A DNA stretch of 64,000 nucleotides from an uncultured Granulosicoccus sp. (GCA_947495035.1 CANLXI010000007.1:62001-126000); one strand, 5' to 3'. Shown: positions 46,682 through 55,782, numbered from the stretch's first letter. The notes: generated from the letters alone by a model not told the origin. Numbers and translations: made by a program.

Positions 46682-48328
46682 ATGCGCACATACTTCATTA
46701 CAGCTTCGCTCGTCTCGGTTCTGCTGGTCCTGCTACTGGCTCTGCTCTGGTCGCCCATCCTGTGGGTGCTGCTGGTCCTGCTGCCGTTGATCGGTGTGGG
46801 TGTTCACGACATGCGGCAGACCGAGCATTCGCTGCGACGCAATTTTCCCCTGTTCAGTCGTGGACGCTGGATGCTCGAAGGGCTGCGACCCTTCGTGCGT
46901 CAGTATCTGTTCGAATCCGAAACCGATGGGGCTCCCGTTTCACGCATGTTTCGGTCGGTGGTCTATCAGCGCGCCAAGGGGGAGAACGATACGGTGCCTT
47001 TCGGTACCAAATTCGACACCTACCGCGATGGTTACGAATGGATTGCCCATTCGCTGGCCGCCATCGACATTCACGGCACGGACAACGATCCCCGCGTCAA
47101 GGTGGGTGGCCCGGACTGTCAGCAACCGTACAATGCCAGCCTGCTGAACATCAGTGCCATGAGTTTCGGCTCGCTCAGCGCCAATGCCATACGCGCTCTG
47201 AATGACGGTGCACGCATGGGCGGCTTTGCCCACAATACCGGCGAAGGCGGCTTGTCAAGTCATCACCTGGAGGGTGGTGGCGATATCATCTGGCAGATCG
47301 GTACCGGCTATTTCGGCTGCCGCACGGCCGATGGAGGCTTCGATGCCGACAAGTTCGCCGCCAATGCCACGCGAGAGCAGGTGAAGATGATCGAGATAAA
47401 GCTCTCGCAAGGTGCCAAGCCTGGCCACGGCGGCATCTTGCCGGCGGTCAAGAATACGGCCGAGATCGCCGCGGCCAGAGGTGTGGAAGAGGGCACCATG
47501 GTGGCCTCACCGCCGAGTCATTCAGCTTTTACGACTCCACTGGAAATGATGCATTTCATTGCCGAATTGCGCGAACTGAGTGGTGGCAAACCCATTGGAT
47601 TCAAATTGTGCGTCGGGCGCGAAAGCGAGTTCATTGCCATCTGCAAGGCGATGATCGCCACCGGTATCAAGCCGGATTTCATCACGGTGGATGGTGGTGA
47701 AGGCGGCACTGGCGCTGCGCCACTGGAATTTTCGAATTCCGTTGGCATGCCGCTGCGTGACGGCCTGGCCTTTGTCTGTGACTGCCTGTCCGGATTCGAT
47801 CTGAAGAAGGACATTCGGGTGATTGCCGTGGGCAAGATCTTTACCGCCTTTCATATCGTGAAGAACCTCAGCATCGGCGCGGATCTGTGCTATTGCGCGC
47901 GTGGCTTCATGATGTCACTGGGCTGCGTACAGTCGCTGGTATGCAATACCAACCATTGCCCGACAGGTGTCGCGACGCAGGATCCGAAGCTGGCAAAGGG
48001 CCTGGTCATCACGGACAAGCGTGTTCGCGTGCAGCGTTTTCATGACGAGACCATCGAGCGGGTCAACGAGATCGTGGCGGCAGCAGGTCTGTGTACACCT
48101 TGCGAGCTCAACCGCACACATGTCTACCGCCGCATCAATCAGCATGATATCCGTCGTTACGACCAGCTGTTTCCGTATACCGATGTCGGTAGCTTGCTGC
48201 AGGCACCGTACCCGGGGCGTTTCGAACAGCAGATGGCCGAGTCCGATATCAACACGTTCATGCCGGTGAGCTACATTGCCGAGCATACCGCAGGAATCCG
48301 GCAGCTGGACGAGGCCGCGAGCGCCTGA
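46682..48328 (+). CDS. FMN-binding glutamate synthase family protein, membrane-anchored
   Basis: A 548-residue protein. Two N-terminal helices (residues about 5-45) are followed by the GltB-type synthase domain: SAMSFGSLSANAIRALNDGA, HNTGEGGLSSHHLEGGGDII, SQGAKPGHGGILP, TVDGGEGGTGAAPLEF and the iron-sulfur cysteine cluster LGCVQSLVCNTNHCPTGVAT. The glutaminase (GATase2) and C-terminal GXGXG domains of true GltB are missing, as in the YerD-like family. The real substrates are unknown; a 2-oxoacid/glutamate reaction is inferred. GGAGG precedes ATG 46682. Context: the preceding gene encodes a separate amidotransferase. Confidence 0.93.
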   Translation: MRTYFITASLVSVLLVLLLALLWSPILWVLLVLLPLIGVGVHDMRQTEHSLRRNFPLFSRGRWMLEGLRPFVRQYLFESETDGAPVSRMFRSVVYQRAKGENDTVPFGTKFDTYRDGYEWIAHSLAAIDIHGTDNDPRVKVGGPDCQQPYNASLLNISAMSFGSLSANAIRALNDGARMGGFAHNTGEGGLSSHHLEGGGDIIWQIGTGYFGCRTADGGFDADKFAANATREQVKMIEIKLSQGAKPGHGGILPAVKNTAEIAAARGVEEGTMVASPPSHSAFTTPLEMMHFIAELRELSGGKPIGFKLCVGRESEFIAICKAMIATGIKPDFITVDGGEGGTGAAPLEFSNSVGMPLRDGLAFVCDCLSGFDLKKDIRVIAVGKIFTAFHIVKNLSIGADLCYCARGFMMSLGCVQSLVCNTNHCPTGVATQDPKLAKGLVITDKRVRVQRFHDETIERVNEIVAAAGLCTPCELNRTHVYRRINQHDIRRYDQLFPYTDVGSLLQAPYPGRFEQQMAESDINTFMPVSYIAEHTAGIRQLDEAASA

Positions 48329-48435
48329 GTGGCGTTGCGAGAATGCCCGGAAAACCGGCAGCCGGGGAGTGCTCATGCTGCAAGGACTCGTGAACGGCCT
48401 GTCGGCAGGCCGGAGCAGCGACAGGGAGGCGAAAG

Positions 48436-50136
48436 ATGATTGCTGAGCCCAGCAACCTGCTGCTGAACATCTTCATCTACCTGTTGGCAGGGTTGCTGGC
48501 GGTACCCAGTGCCAAGCGTCTGGGACTGGGGCCGGTTTTCGGTTATCTGTTCGCCGGCATTCTGATCGGACCCTGGGGGCTGGCGCTGATCCGGGATGTC
48601 GAGCATATCGATCTGTTTTCCCGTGTCGCTACCGTGCTGCTGTTGTTTCTGGCGGCGTTGCAGGCGACTCCGGCACGCGTCAAGCGGCTGCTCGATGGCG
48701 GGATCAGACTCGGAATCCTGCAATTCGTGCTGACTTCGCTCGTGATCATGCTGGTCGGCATGCTGATCGGGCATCCCTGGCATCACGCGTTGGTGGCAGG
48801 GCTGGCTCTGTCCATTTCCTCGGAGGCGGTCGCCACCCATGCCTTCAACGAGCGCTACCCGACAGGGTCACCGCTGACCGAAGCCGGACACCAGCTGCTG
48901 TTGACCCAGGCCATGGCCATCGTGCCGGTTTTCGTGCTGTTGCCCCTGCTTGGCTTCGAGGCCACCATTACCCAGGGCAGCCCCTGGCCCCGGGTCATCA
49001 TGGGGCTGATGTTTCTGGGGGGCTTCGGCATTTTCGGTCACCTGATGCTGCGTCACGCGTTTCGCTATGTCGTCAGCATCGGGCTGGATGAGGTCTTTGC
49101 CGCCTTTGCGCTGCTGCTGACCATCGGCTTGCTGCTGGTGGTGCGGGCTCTTGATCTGCCACTGGAGCTGGGTGCTCTGTTGGGTGGTCTGCTGCTGATC
49201 CGTTCGGAATACGGTTCGGCGATTCGCATTGCCATGGGGCCGTTCAGCGGTTTGCTGGTAGGCATGTTCTTCATTTCCACCGGCATGCAGATCGATTTTG
49301 CCACCTTCATTCGCAAACCGCTGGAGACCTTTGCCCTGGTGGCCCTGCTGGTGTTCGTCAAGGCCTGGATCGTGCGCAATATCCTGCGACATTCGAAGGT
49401 GCCACGGCAGCAGCGAATCTGGCTGGCGACCGTGCTGGCGCAAAGTGGTGAACTGGCCTTCGTTGTCATCGCTCTGGCCATCAGTTATCAGGCCATACCG
49501 GACAAGCTGGCGGCGCAGCTGGTGCTGGTGGTTGCGCTGTCGATGCTGGCAACGCCAATGTTGCTCTTCTTTGCGGCGCGCCGTGACACTCTGCCAGCCC
49601 GTCAGCAGACTGATACCGGTGTGGATGCCGGGGAAACGGCGGATTCCCAGGTGATCGTCGCCGGCTATGGGCGAGTCGGCTGTGTGGTTGCAAGAATGCT
49701 GCAGGAGAACGGCTTCCGCGCCGTGGTCATCGACCACAGCCCGGATCGCTTCACCGCACTGCGATCGGCGGGGTTTGTCGGCTTCTACGGTGATGCCACA
49801 CGTCCCGACTTGCTGGAGGCCGCCGGCGCTGCCCGCGCAGCGGTACTGGTGATTGCGCTGGATGACCCCGAGGCCGCCGCCGATCTGCTGAAACGGGTGC
49901 GTCGCGAATATCCGCATCTGACCGTGCTGGCGCGCGCGGTGGGCACCGACGATGAGCACCGCCTGCTGCGCGATGGCGCTGACAGAGCCTATGGCGAGAC
50001 ATTTGAAACTGCCCTGCTGATCGGCGAAGATGTGCTGGAAATGGTGGGCGTCTCGCCTCTGGATGCTCAGGCCCTGGCCGAGAGTTTCCGGGACGCGGCC
50101 CTGGAATCGCAACCGGCACCGGCGGCCCGGGACTGA
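48436..50136 (+). CDS. Kef-type monovalent cation/proton antiporter (CPA2) with TrkA-N domain
   Basis: A 566-residue protein. About 12-13 membrane helices span residues 5-385 (RLGLGPVFGYLFAGILIGPW; ELGALLGGLLLIRSEYG). A cytoplasmic Rossmann RCK/TrkA_N domain follows (about 400-520; VIVAGYGRVGCVVARMLQEN, VIDHSPDRFTALRSAGF). The design matches KefB/KefC potassium efflux systems that respond to electrophiles or pH. No KefF/KefG partner gene is adjacent. GGGAGG precedes the ATG. Confidence 0.93.
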   Translation: MIAEPSNLLLNIFIYLLAGLLAVPSAKRLGLGPVFGYLFAGILIGPWGLALIRDVEHIDLFSRVATVLLLFLAALQATPARVKRLLDGGIRLGILQFVLTSLVIMLVGMLIGHPWHHALVAGLALSISSEAVATHAFNERYPTGSPLTEAGHQLLLTQAMAIVPVFVLLPLLGFEATITQGSPWPRVIMGLMFLGGFGIFGHLMLRHAFRYVVSIGLDEVFAAFALLLTIGLLLVVRALDLPLELGALLGGLLLIRSEYGSAIRIAMGPFSGLLVGMFFISTGMQIDFATFIRKPLETFALVALLVFVKAWIVRNILRHSKVPRQQRIWLATVLAQSGELAFVVIALAISYQAIPDKLAAQLVLVVALSMLATPMLLFFAARRDTLPARQQTDTGVDAGETADSQVIVAGYGRVGCVVARMLQENGFRAVVIDHSPDRFTALRSAGFVGFYGDATRPDLLEAAGAARAAVLVIALDDPEAAADLLKRVRREYPHLTVLARAVGTDDEHRLLRDGADRAYGETFETALLIGEDVLEMVGVSPLDAQALAESFRDAALESQPAPAARD

Positions 50137-50192
50137 ATTGCGTGAAGAATGCGTGGCGCGACGCGCTGCCAACGATAGGATGTTGAATTGTC

Positions 50193-50495
50193 ATGAAAGG
50201 TAACGATGTGGAATCGCTCACCAAACTGCTCAAGGAGCACGAGGTGGCGTTGTCAGCGGTCAAGGCCAACAAGCTGATGTTGCAGCTGGGTCTGCTCGAA
50301 GAGGCAACCCGCGAGAGCTCCACCAGACCGGGTGTCATGAAGAAGTACAAGGTTTTGAGCGAAAAGGGGCTGGATTACGGTGTCAACGAGGAAAATCCGC
50401 AAAGCCCGGATCAGACCTCACCCTACTATTACAAGGACTCTTTCGGAGAACTGGCCAGTCTGCTGGTGGCAGCCAACGAAGCGGCGGGTAAATAG
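50193..50495 (+). CDS. Small hypothetical protein, winged-helix-like
   Basis: A 100-residue soluble protein. LSAVKANKLMLQLGLLEEAT followed by KKYKVLSEKGLDYGVNE and SPYYYKDSFGELASLL resembles the C-terminal DNA-binding-like region of phage anti-repressors (KilA-C style), a winged-helix shape. No prophage genes surround it, so it may be a domesticated or convergent domain. The ATG has only a weak ribosome-binding site. It lies 56 bp after the Kef gene on the same strand. Confidence 0.6.
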   Translation: MKGNDVESLTKLLKEHEVALSAVKANKLMLQLGLLEEATRESSTRPGVMKKYKVLSEKGLDYGVNEENPQSPDQTSPYYYKDSFGELASLLVAANEAAGK

Positions 50496-50534
50496 TGCGA
50501 GGCCGGCGGCCGATAGGCTGCTGTTCGGTGCCGA

Positions 50535-50577
50535 TTCGAGTGCCGTTGGACTCGAAATGTATCGTGCTACACTCGAA
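50535..50577 (+). promoter_or_regulatory. Sigma-70 promoter overlapped by a repeated 7-bp operator-like motif (nucleoside transporter)
   Basis: TTGGAC (50546-50551), a 16-base spacer and TACACT (50568-50573) form a good sigma-70 promoter about 75 bp before the BMP gene. TTCGAGT (50535-50541) and ACTCGAA (50550-50556) are inverted repeats flanking the -35. A second ACTCGAA (50571-50577) overlaps the -10 exactly 21 bp, two helical turns, after the first. The layout is that of a repressor-controlled promoter; the regulator is unknown. Confidence 0.55.
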
Positions 50578-50651
50578 ACAGGCGGCTGAGGCGCTCCCCG
50601 GCTACATGCCTGGCAGCTGCAGTCGTTATCAATTCTCAGAGGAACAACACT

Positions 50652-51647
50652 ATGACAATCTCACGCCTCGGCGTAATTGCCGGGATACTGCTGGCTTCTA
50701 CTGCTGCCTCTGCAGCCGATATTTCGCCAGCTGTCGTGTTTGACATGGGCGGCAAGTTCGACAAGTCGTTCAATCAGGGAGTCTACGATGGCGCCGAGCG
50801 GTTCAAGGAAGAAACCGGCGTAGCCTATCGCGAGTTCGAAGTCACCAACGAGACCCAGCGTGAGCAGGCCATCCGTCGTATGGCACAACGGGGTGCCGAT
50901 CCGATCGTCGGCGTCGGCTTTGCCCAGGCCGGTCCCATGGAGACAGTCGCCAAGGAATTCCCCGATACCCGCTTCACCCTGATCGATGGCGTCGTCGATC
51001 TGCCCAATGTGCAGTCTGTCGTCTTCAAGGAACAGGAAGGATCGTTTCTGGTCGGTGTGCTGGCCGCCATGGCCTCCGACAGCAAGATGGTCGGTTTCGT
51101 CGGTGGCATGGATATTCCACTGATTCGTCGTTTTGCCTGTGGCTATGAGCAGGGTGCCAAGCATGCGGATGCTTCGGTCGATGTCATCCAGAACATGACC
51201 GGTACCACGCCTTCAGCCTGGAACGATCCGGGGCGTGGCAGCGAGTTGGCCAAGGGACAGTTCGACCGAGGTGTCGATGTCATCTATGCCGCCGCTGGCG
51301 GTACCGGTATCGGTGTCTATCAGGCAGCAAAGGACGGCGACAAACTGGCCATCGGAGTGGATTCCAACCAGAACTACCTGCATCCGGGCAGCATGCTGAC
51401 CTCCATGCTCAAGCGGGTGGACGTGGCAGCCTACAATGCCTTCAAGCAGGCCATGGACGGAACCTGGGAAGCGGGCATCAAGGATCTGGGACTGGCCGAT
51501 GGTGCTGTGGGCTGGGCACTGGATGAAAACAACGAAGCGCTGATCACCGACGACATGAAGGCGGCGGTGGAAGCTGCAACTGCCGGTATCGTTGCCGGCG
51601 ACATCAGCGTTCATGACTACATGAGCGACAACAGCTGCTCTTACTGA
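50652..51647 (+). CDS. BMP-family nucleoside-binding periplasmic protein
   Basis: A 331-residue protein with a signal peptide (residues 1-22, ending ASA-AD). BMP/PnrA-like motifs include VVFDMGGKFDKSFNQGVYDG, DPIVGVGFAQAGPMETVAKE, VFKEQEGSFLVGVLAAM and VDSNQNYLHPGSMLTSMLKR. The family binds purine nucleosides or related compounds for ABC import. It heads a four-gene transporter operon; GAGG precedes the ATG. Together with the nucleoside hydrolase and ribokinase it gives a full nucleoside-salvage route. There is no lipobox, so it is probably soluble in the periplasm. Confidence 0.93.
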   Translation: MTISRLGVIAGILLASTAASAADISPAVVFDMGGKFDKSFNQGVYDGAERFKEETGVAYREFEVTNETQREQAIRRMAQRGADPIVGVGFAQAGPMETVAKEFPDTRFTLIDGVVDLPNVQSVVFKEQEGSFLVGVLAAMASDSKMVGFVGGMDIPLIRRFACGYEQGAKHADASVDVIQNMTGTTPSAWNDPGRGSELAKGQFDRGVDVIYAAAGGTGIGVYQAAKDGDKLAIGVDSNQNYLHPGSMLTSMLKRVDVAAYNAFKQAMDGTWEAGIKDLGLADGAVGWALDENNEALITDDMKAAVEAATAGIVAGDISVHDYMSDNSCSY

Positions 51648-51705
51648 TCAACATCATCTGACCTTATGATGCAGACAACGCAACTGGTACCGGGTTGTCC
51701 GGATC

Positions 51706-53325
51706 ATGGTTGATTTCAATGATGCAGACGCAGGCGGAAGCACTCCGGTGAATCCGCCTGCCGGTTCGATCGATGGCCCCCTGGCCATCGAACTGCGTGG
51801 CATTTCCAAGCGATTCGGGGCTGTCCGCGCCAACCGCAATATCGATCTGAAGGTTGCTCGCGGCACCATTCACGGTATCGTGGGTGAAAACGGCGCGGGC
51901 AAGTCGACGCTCATGAGCATCCTCTACGGCTTCTATCAGGCCGACAGTGGGGAGGTGCTCATCAATGGCAAGCCGGTTGCCATTCACGATTCCAGTGACG
52001 CCATTGCCGCCGGTATCGGCATGGTGCACCAGCACTTCATGCTGGTGGATACCTTCAGCGTGCTGGAAAACGTCATGCTTGGCGCCGAAGGCAATGCGCT
52101 GCTGTCACACAGTGCAGCCGCTGCTCGCAAGGAACTGCAACGTCTGGCAGATGAATATCAGCTGTCCGTGCACGTGGATTCCCTGGTGTCCGATCTGCCG
52201 GTTGGCGAGCAGCAGCGTACCGAGATTCTCAAGGCGCTCTATCGCCATGCCGAAATCCTGATTCTCGACGAACCTACCGGCGTGCTGACCCCGCAGGAGG
52301 CCGATCAACTGTTTGTCGTGCTCAACGCGCTGAAAGAGCGGGGCGTGACCGTCATCCTGATCACGCACAAGCTGCGTGAAATCATGGACGTGACCGACAC
52401 CGTCTCCGTGCTGCGCATGGGCGAGATGGTGTCGCATCTCAAGACCAGCGAGACCAGCATGAGTGAACTGGCCGAGCTGATGGTCGGGCGCAAGCTGGAA
52501 ACGCGGAACTATCATCGCGACGAACCCTTGTCCGCCGATACCGCCAAGGGGATCGAAGTGGTGGATCTCGGCGTCATCGACAAGACCGGCAAGGTGCGCC
52601 TGAAGAACCTGTCATTCGAGGTCAAGCGTGGTGAGGTTCTCGGGGTGGCGGGTGTTGCCGGCAATGGTCAGAGCATGCTGCTGGAAGTGCTCTCGGGCAT
52701 CACGTCACCGACCAGCGGACATTTCATCATCAATGGCCAGCAGGCCTCGGCCGATCAGGCGATCACGCCCTCGGAGATGCGTCAGCTGAAAGTGCAGCAT
52801 GTGCCGGAGGATCGTCTCAAGCTGGGGCTGGTCAAGTCGTTCACAGCCGCGGAAAGCTCGGTACTGGGTTATCAACGTGCCGGTCGCTTCAATCTGCGTG
52901 GCCTGCTGCGCCTGAAGACCATTCGCGCCATCTGCCGGCAATTGATGGAAGGGCTCGATGTACGTCCCCCCGACCCCAATCTGAAATCAGCCTCGTTTTC
53001 CGGTGGCAATCAACAGAAGCTGATTCTGGCACGCGAGCTCGAACGTCAGCCGGAGGTGCTGCTGGTGGGCCAACCGACTCGCGGTGTCGACATCGGAGCC
53101 ATCGAGCTGATTCACGAAAAGATCATCGAGATGCGGGACAAGGGCTGCGCCATCCTGCTGGTGTCTGTCGAGCTCGACGAGATCATGAGTCTGGCCGATC
53201 GCATCATCGTCATGTACGAGGGGCAGATTGTGGCCGAGGTCAGTGGGCGTGATGCCAACAAGACGCAACTGGGCCTGATGATGGCCAATGCACACCAGGA
53301 TTCGGTTCAGGACTCCGCGGCATGA
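51706..53325 (+). CDS. Nucleoside ABC transporter ATP-binding protein (two ABC domains)
   Basis: A 539-residue tandem ATPase of the sugar/nucleoside type. Domain 1 (about 25-265) has Walker A GENGAGKSTLMSI, LPVGEQQRTEILKAL and ILILDEPTGVLTP. Domain 2 (about 280-530) has the degenerate P-loop GVAGNGQSMLLE common to this family, signature FSGGNQQKLILAREL and LLVGQPTRGVDIGA. The gene starts 58 bp after the BMP gene and ends overlapping the first permease gene (ATGA). The extra 25 N-terminal residues are low-complexity and may indicate a later start. Confidence 0.94.
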   Translation: MVDFNDADAGGSTPVNPPAGSIDGPLAIELRGISKRFGAVRANRNIDLKVARGTIHGIVGENGAGKSTLMSILYGFYQADSGEVLINGKPVAIHDSSDAIAAGIGMVHQHFMLVDTFSVLENVMLGAEGNALLSHSAAAARKELQRLADEYQLSVHVDSLVSDLPVGEQQRTEILKALYRHAEILILDEPTGVLTPQEADQLFVVLNALKERGVTVILITHKLREIMDVTDTVSVLRMGEMVSHLKTSETSMSELAELMVGRKLETRNYHRDEPLSADTAKGIEVVDLGVIDKTGKVRLKNLSFEVKRGEVLGVAGVAGNGQSMLLEVLSGITSPTSGHFIINGQQASADQAITPSEMRQLKVQHVPEDRLKLGLVKSFTAAESSVLGYQRAGRFNLRGLLRLKTIRAICRQLMEGLDVRPPDPNLKSASFSGGNQQKLILARELERQPEVLLVGQPTRGVDIGAIELIHEKIIEMRDKGCAILLVSVELDEIMSLADRIIVMYEGQIVAEVSGRDANKTQLGLMMANAHQDSVQDSAA

Positions 53326-54449
53326 GTATCAATACCAGCAGCATTCCCTTGCCAGCCTGGCTGGAGATTGGTCTCATTCCGGTGCTGAACATCATTGTGG
53401 CGCTGTTCTTTGCCGGACTGATCATGCTCGCCATCGGGGTCAACCCGATCGAGGCGGTGGGCATCATGATCAACGGTGCCTTCGGCTATGACGAGGCCAT
53501 CGGTTACACCCTGTATTACACCACCAACTTCATCTTTACCGGGCTGGCCGTGGCGGTTGCCTTTCACGCCAATCTGTTCAACATCGGTGGAGAAGGGCAG
53601 GCCTATATCGGCGGGCTGGGTGTCGGTCTGGTCTTTCTGTTGCTCGACAAGTACCTGCCGATGATTCTGCTGATTCCGCTGGGCATCCTCGCCGCCGGAC
53701 TGTTCGGCGCCGCCTGGGCGTTCATACCGGCCTGGTTGCAGGCGCACCGTGGCAGCCACATCGTCATCACCACCATCATGTTCAACTTCATCGCCTCATC
53801 CATCATGGTGTACCTGCTGGTAAACGTGCTGATCAAGCCCGGACAGATGTCGCCGGAGACTCGCCAGTTCGATGAATCTGCCTGGTTGCCCTTCATGCAT
53901 GATGTGCTCGGCTGGTTCGGCATGGAAGTGACGCGGTCACCGCTGAACCTGTCGCTGGTGTTTGCGCTGATCTGCTGTGTGTTGGTCTGGATCTACATCT
54001 GGCGCACTCGCTGGGGCTATGAGCTGCGTACTGCCGGGCAGAGCGAGGCGGCTGCACGCTATGCGGGTATCAGGCCCAAGACGGTCATCATCACGGCCAT
54101 GTGTGTGTCCGGTGCACTGGCAGGCTTCGTGGCGGTCAACGAGATCATGGGTGTGCATCACCGCCTGCTGCTCAATTTCACTGCCGGTTACGGATTCACC
54201 GGTATTGCCGTATCACTGATGGGGCGCAATCACCCGGTGGGTATCGTCATGGCCAGTCTGCTGTTCGGTGTGCTGTATCAGGGCGGGGCGGAACTGGCCT
54301 TCGAGATTCCCACCATTACACGAGAGATGGTCGTGGCCATCCAGGGTCTCATCATCCTGTTCTCCGGAGCGTTGGCGCTCATGCTGCGGCCCTGGGTGGT
54401 GCAGCTGTATCTCAAATTCAAGCCTGTTGACGAAGTGGTGCCTGCCTGA
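53322..54449 (+). CDS. Nucleoside ABC transporter permease 1
   Basis: A 375-residue inner-membrane protein of the BPD_transp_2 (YufP-like) family with about ten hydrophobic helices. Typical stretches are FHANLFNIGGEGQAYIGGLG (residues about 82-101), IVITTIMFNFIASSIMVYLL and RYAGIRPKTVIITAMCVSGA. It pairs with the following permease to form the channel. It overlaps both neighbours (ATGA upstream, TGATG downstream), marking a tightly coupled operon. Confidence 0.94.
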   Translation: MSINTSSIPLPAWLEIGLIPVLNIIVALFFAGLIMLAIGVNPIEAVGIMINGAFGYDEAIGYTLYYTTNFIFTGLAVAVAFHANLFNIGGEGQAYIGGLGVGLVFLLLDKYLPMILLIPLGILAAGLFGAAWAFIPAWLQAHRGSHIVITTIMFNFIASSIMVYLLVNVLIKPGQMSPETRQFDESAWLPFMHDVLGWFGMEVTRSPLNLSLVFALICCVLVWIYIWRTRWGYELRTAGQSEAAARYAGIRPKTVIITAMCVSGALAGFVAVNEIMGVHHRLLLNFTAGYGFTGIAVSLMGRNHPVGIVMASLLFGVLYQGGAELAFEIPTITREMVVAIQGLIILFSGALALMLRPWVVQLYLKFKPVDEVVPA

Positions 54450-55420
54450 TGGAAGCGCTCTCCGGATTCTTCGCGATACTCGATGCCACCCTGCGGGTGT
54501 CCACTCCCCTGATCCTGGCCGCCATGGCGGGTCTGTTCTCCGAACGCTCGGGCATCGTCGATATCAGCCTGGAAGGCAAGATGCTGGCATCCGCCTTCGC
54601 CGCAGCGGCAGTGGCAGCCGTTACCGGGAGTGCCTGGCTGGCGCTGGGAACCGGAATCCTGGTGGGTGTCGCACTGGCGCTGGTGCATGGCTTTGCCTGC
54701 ATTACCCATCGTGGCAACCAGGTGGTCAGCGGCCTTGCCATCAATATCCTGGCATCCGGTCTGACGGTGGTGCTGGGCATCGCCTGGTTTGCCCAGGGAG
54801 GACAGACTCCCTCGCTGACCAGTGAGGCGCGGTTCATGCCGCTGGAATTGCCGCTGGCCGATGCTGCACGCTCCATACCGGTGATCGGAACCTTCTACAG
54901 TGATGTCATCAGCGGCCACAATGTGCTGGTCTACGTCGCCTGGCTGGCCGTGTTTGCCACCTGGTGGGTCGTCTACCGTACCCGCTTCGGCCTGCGCATT
55001 CGCGCTGTCGGCGAAAATCCGCTGGCCGTGGACACCGCCGGACTGTCCGTGAGCCGCCTGCGCTATTCCGCCGTGGCCATTTGCGGCGCCTTGTCCGGCA
55101 TTGCCGGTGCCTACCTGTCCACTGCACAGAACGCCTCCTTCGTCCGTGAAATGACTGCCGGGCAGGGCTACATTGCCCTGGCTGCTCTCATCTTCGGCAA
55201 ATGGCGCCCCGTTCCTGCCATGCTGGCCTGCCTGATGTTCGGCTTTCTCGATGCCGTCGCCATTCGCATGCAGGGCGTCTCCCTGCCTGTCATCGGCGAA
55301 GTGCCCGTGCAAGCCATCCAGGCCCTGCCTTATGTGCTCACCGTCATCCTGCTCGCCGGCTTCATCGGCCGCGCCACCGCCCCCAAGGCCGTCGGCATCC
55401 CCTTTCTCAAGGAACGCTGA
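54449..55420 (+). CDS. Nucleoside ABC transporter permease 2
   Basis: A 323-residue YufQ-like permease with about eight to nine helices. Signature stretches are GLFSERSGIVDISLEGKMLA (residues about 27-46), NQVVSGLAINILASGLTVVL and FGLRIRAVGENPLAVDTAGL. It is the last gene of the transporter operon, joined to permease 1 by a one-base overlap. The A+T-rich inverted-repeat island begins immediately after its stop. Confidence 0.94.
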   Translation: MEALSGFFAILDATLRVSTPLILAAMAGLFSERSGIVDISLEGKMLASAFAAAAVAAVTGSAWLALGTGILVGVALALVHGFACITHRGNQVVSGLAINILASGLTVVLGIAWFAQGGQTPSLTSEARFMPLELPLADAARSIPVIGTFYSDVISGHNVLVYVAWLAVFATWWVVYRTRFGLRIRAVGENPLAVDTAGLSVSRLRYSAVAICGALSGIAGAYLSTAQNASFVREMTAGQGYIALAALIFGKWRPVPAMLACLMFGFLDAVAIRMQGVSLPVIGEVPVQAIQALPYVLTVILLAGFIGRATAPKAVGIPFLKER

Positions 55421-55426
55421 CCCCAT

Positions 55427-55782
55427 CGGGTCGGACCATGATAAGTATCTGAAAAAAATAATAAAATATAGCCATAATCATTGTTAAATAGCCTTGAACG
55501 CCCGTTTTCACCCTCGAAAATGGGCGTTCAAGCGTCATCCATCTCGAAACTGCCGGCCCCTTTGGCAATATCTGTTCACTCTGAAGATGGTCTTATGGCA
55601 TCGCTAGCGGAATCGCCTGTCGATTGTGACTCCGCACCAAGGCTCTCCGTCAGCACCGGTGTGGTCCTGAGGTCTGCTTAATCATCCCTTTTCTGGCAGA
55701 AATTGATAGCTTCAGCGGCGAAAAATGCGCTGGATTGATGAATATTTTATGAAGAATCAAGGAGTAATGGTGGTCCGACCCG
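55427..55782. repeat. 356-bp island bounded by 12-bp perfect inverted repeats
   Basis: CGGGTCGGACCA (55427-55438) and its exact reverse complement TGGTCCGACCCG (55771-55782) bound a stretch with no supported gene. It begins with an A+T-rich segment (55441-55491) unlike the surrounding G+C-rich DNA and contains a 17-bp-arm hairpin. The size, terminal repeats and lack of genes recall a MITE or a decayed insertion element, but I see no clear target-site duplication and no transposase. Any argG promoter would lie inside or just beyond it. Confidence 0.5.
55493..55532 (+). terminator. Long hairpin after the nucleoside transporter operon
   Basis: CTTGAACGCCCGTTTTC (55493-55509) and GAAAATGGGCGTTCAAG (55516-55532) pair over 17 bp with one mismatch (G-U in RNA) and a six-base loop. 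No U-run follows on the plus strand. It may terminate the ABC transporter operon or be the core of the inverted-repeat island; on the minus strand the A+T-rich tract lies just downstream of the hairpin. Confidence 0.5.

Noticed and set aside
50193..50495. Prophage remnant around the anti-repressor-like small protein
   Set aside because: No integrase, structural or attachment-site features are nearby, and the flanking genes are ordinary metabolic and transport genes.
55739..55759. ARG box before argG (TGAAT followed by A+T-rich sequence and TATGA)
   Set aside because: One half-site is perfect, but the second does not match ATTCA in either spacing. This is too weak to report as an ArgR site.
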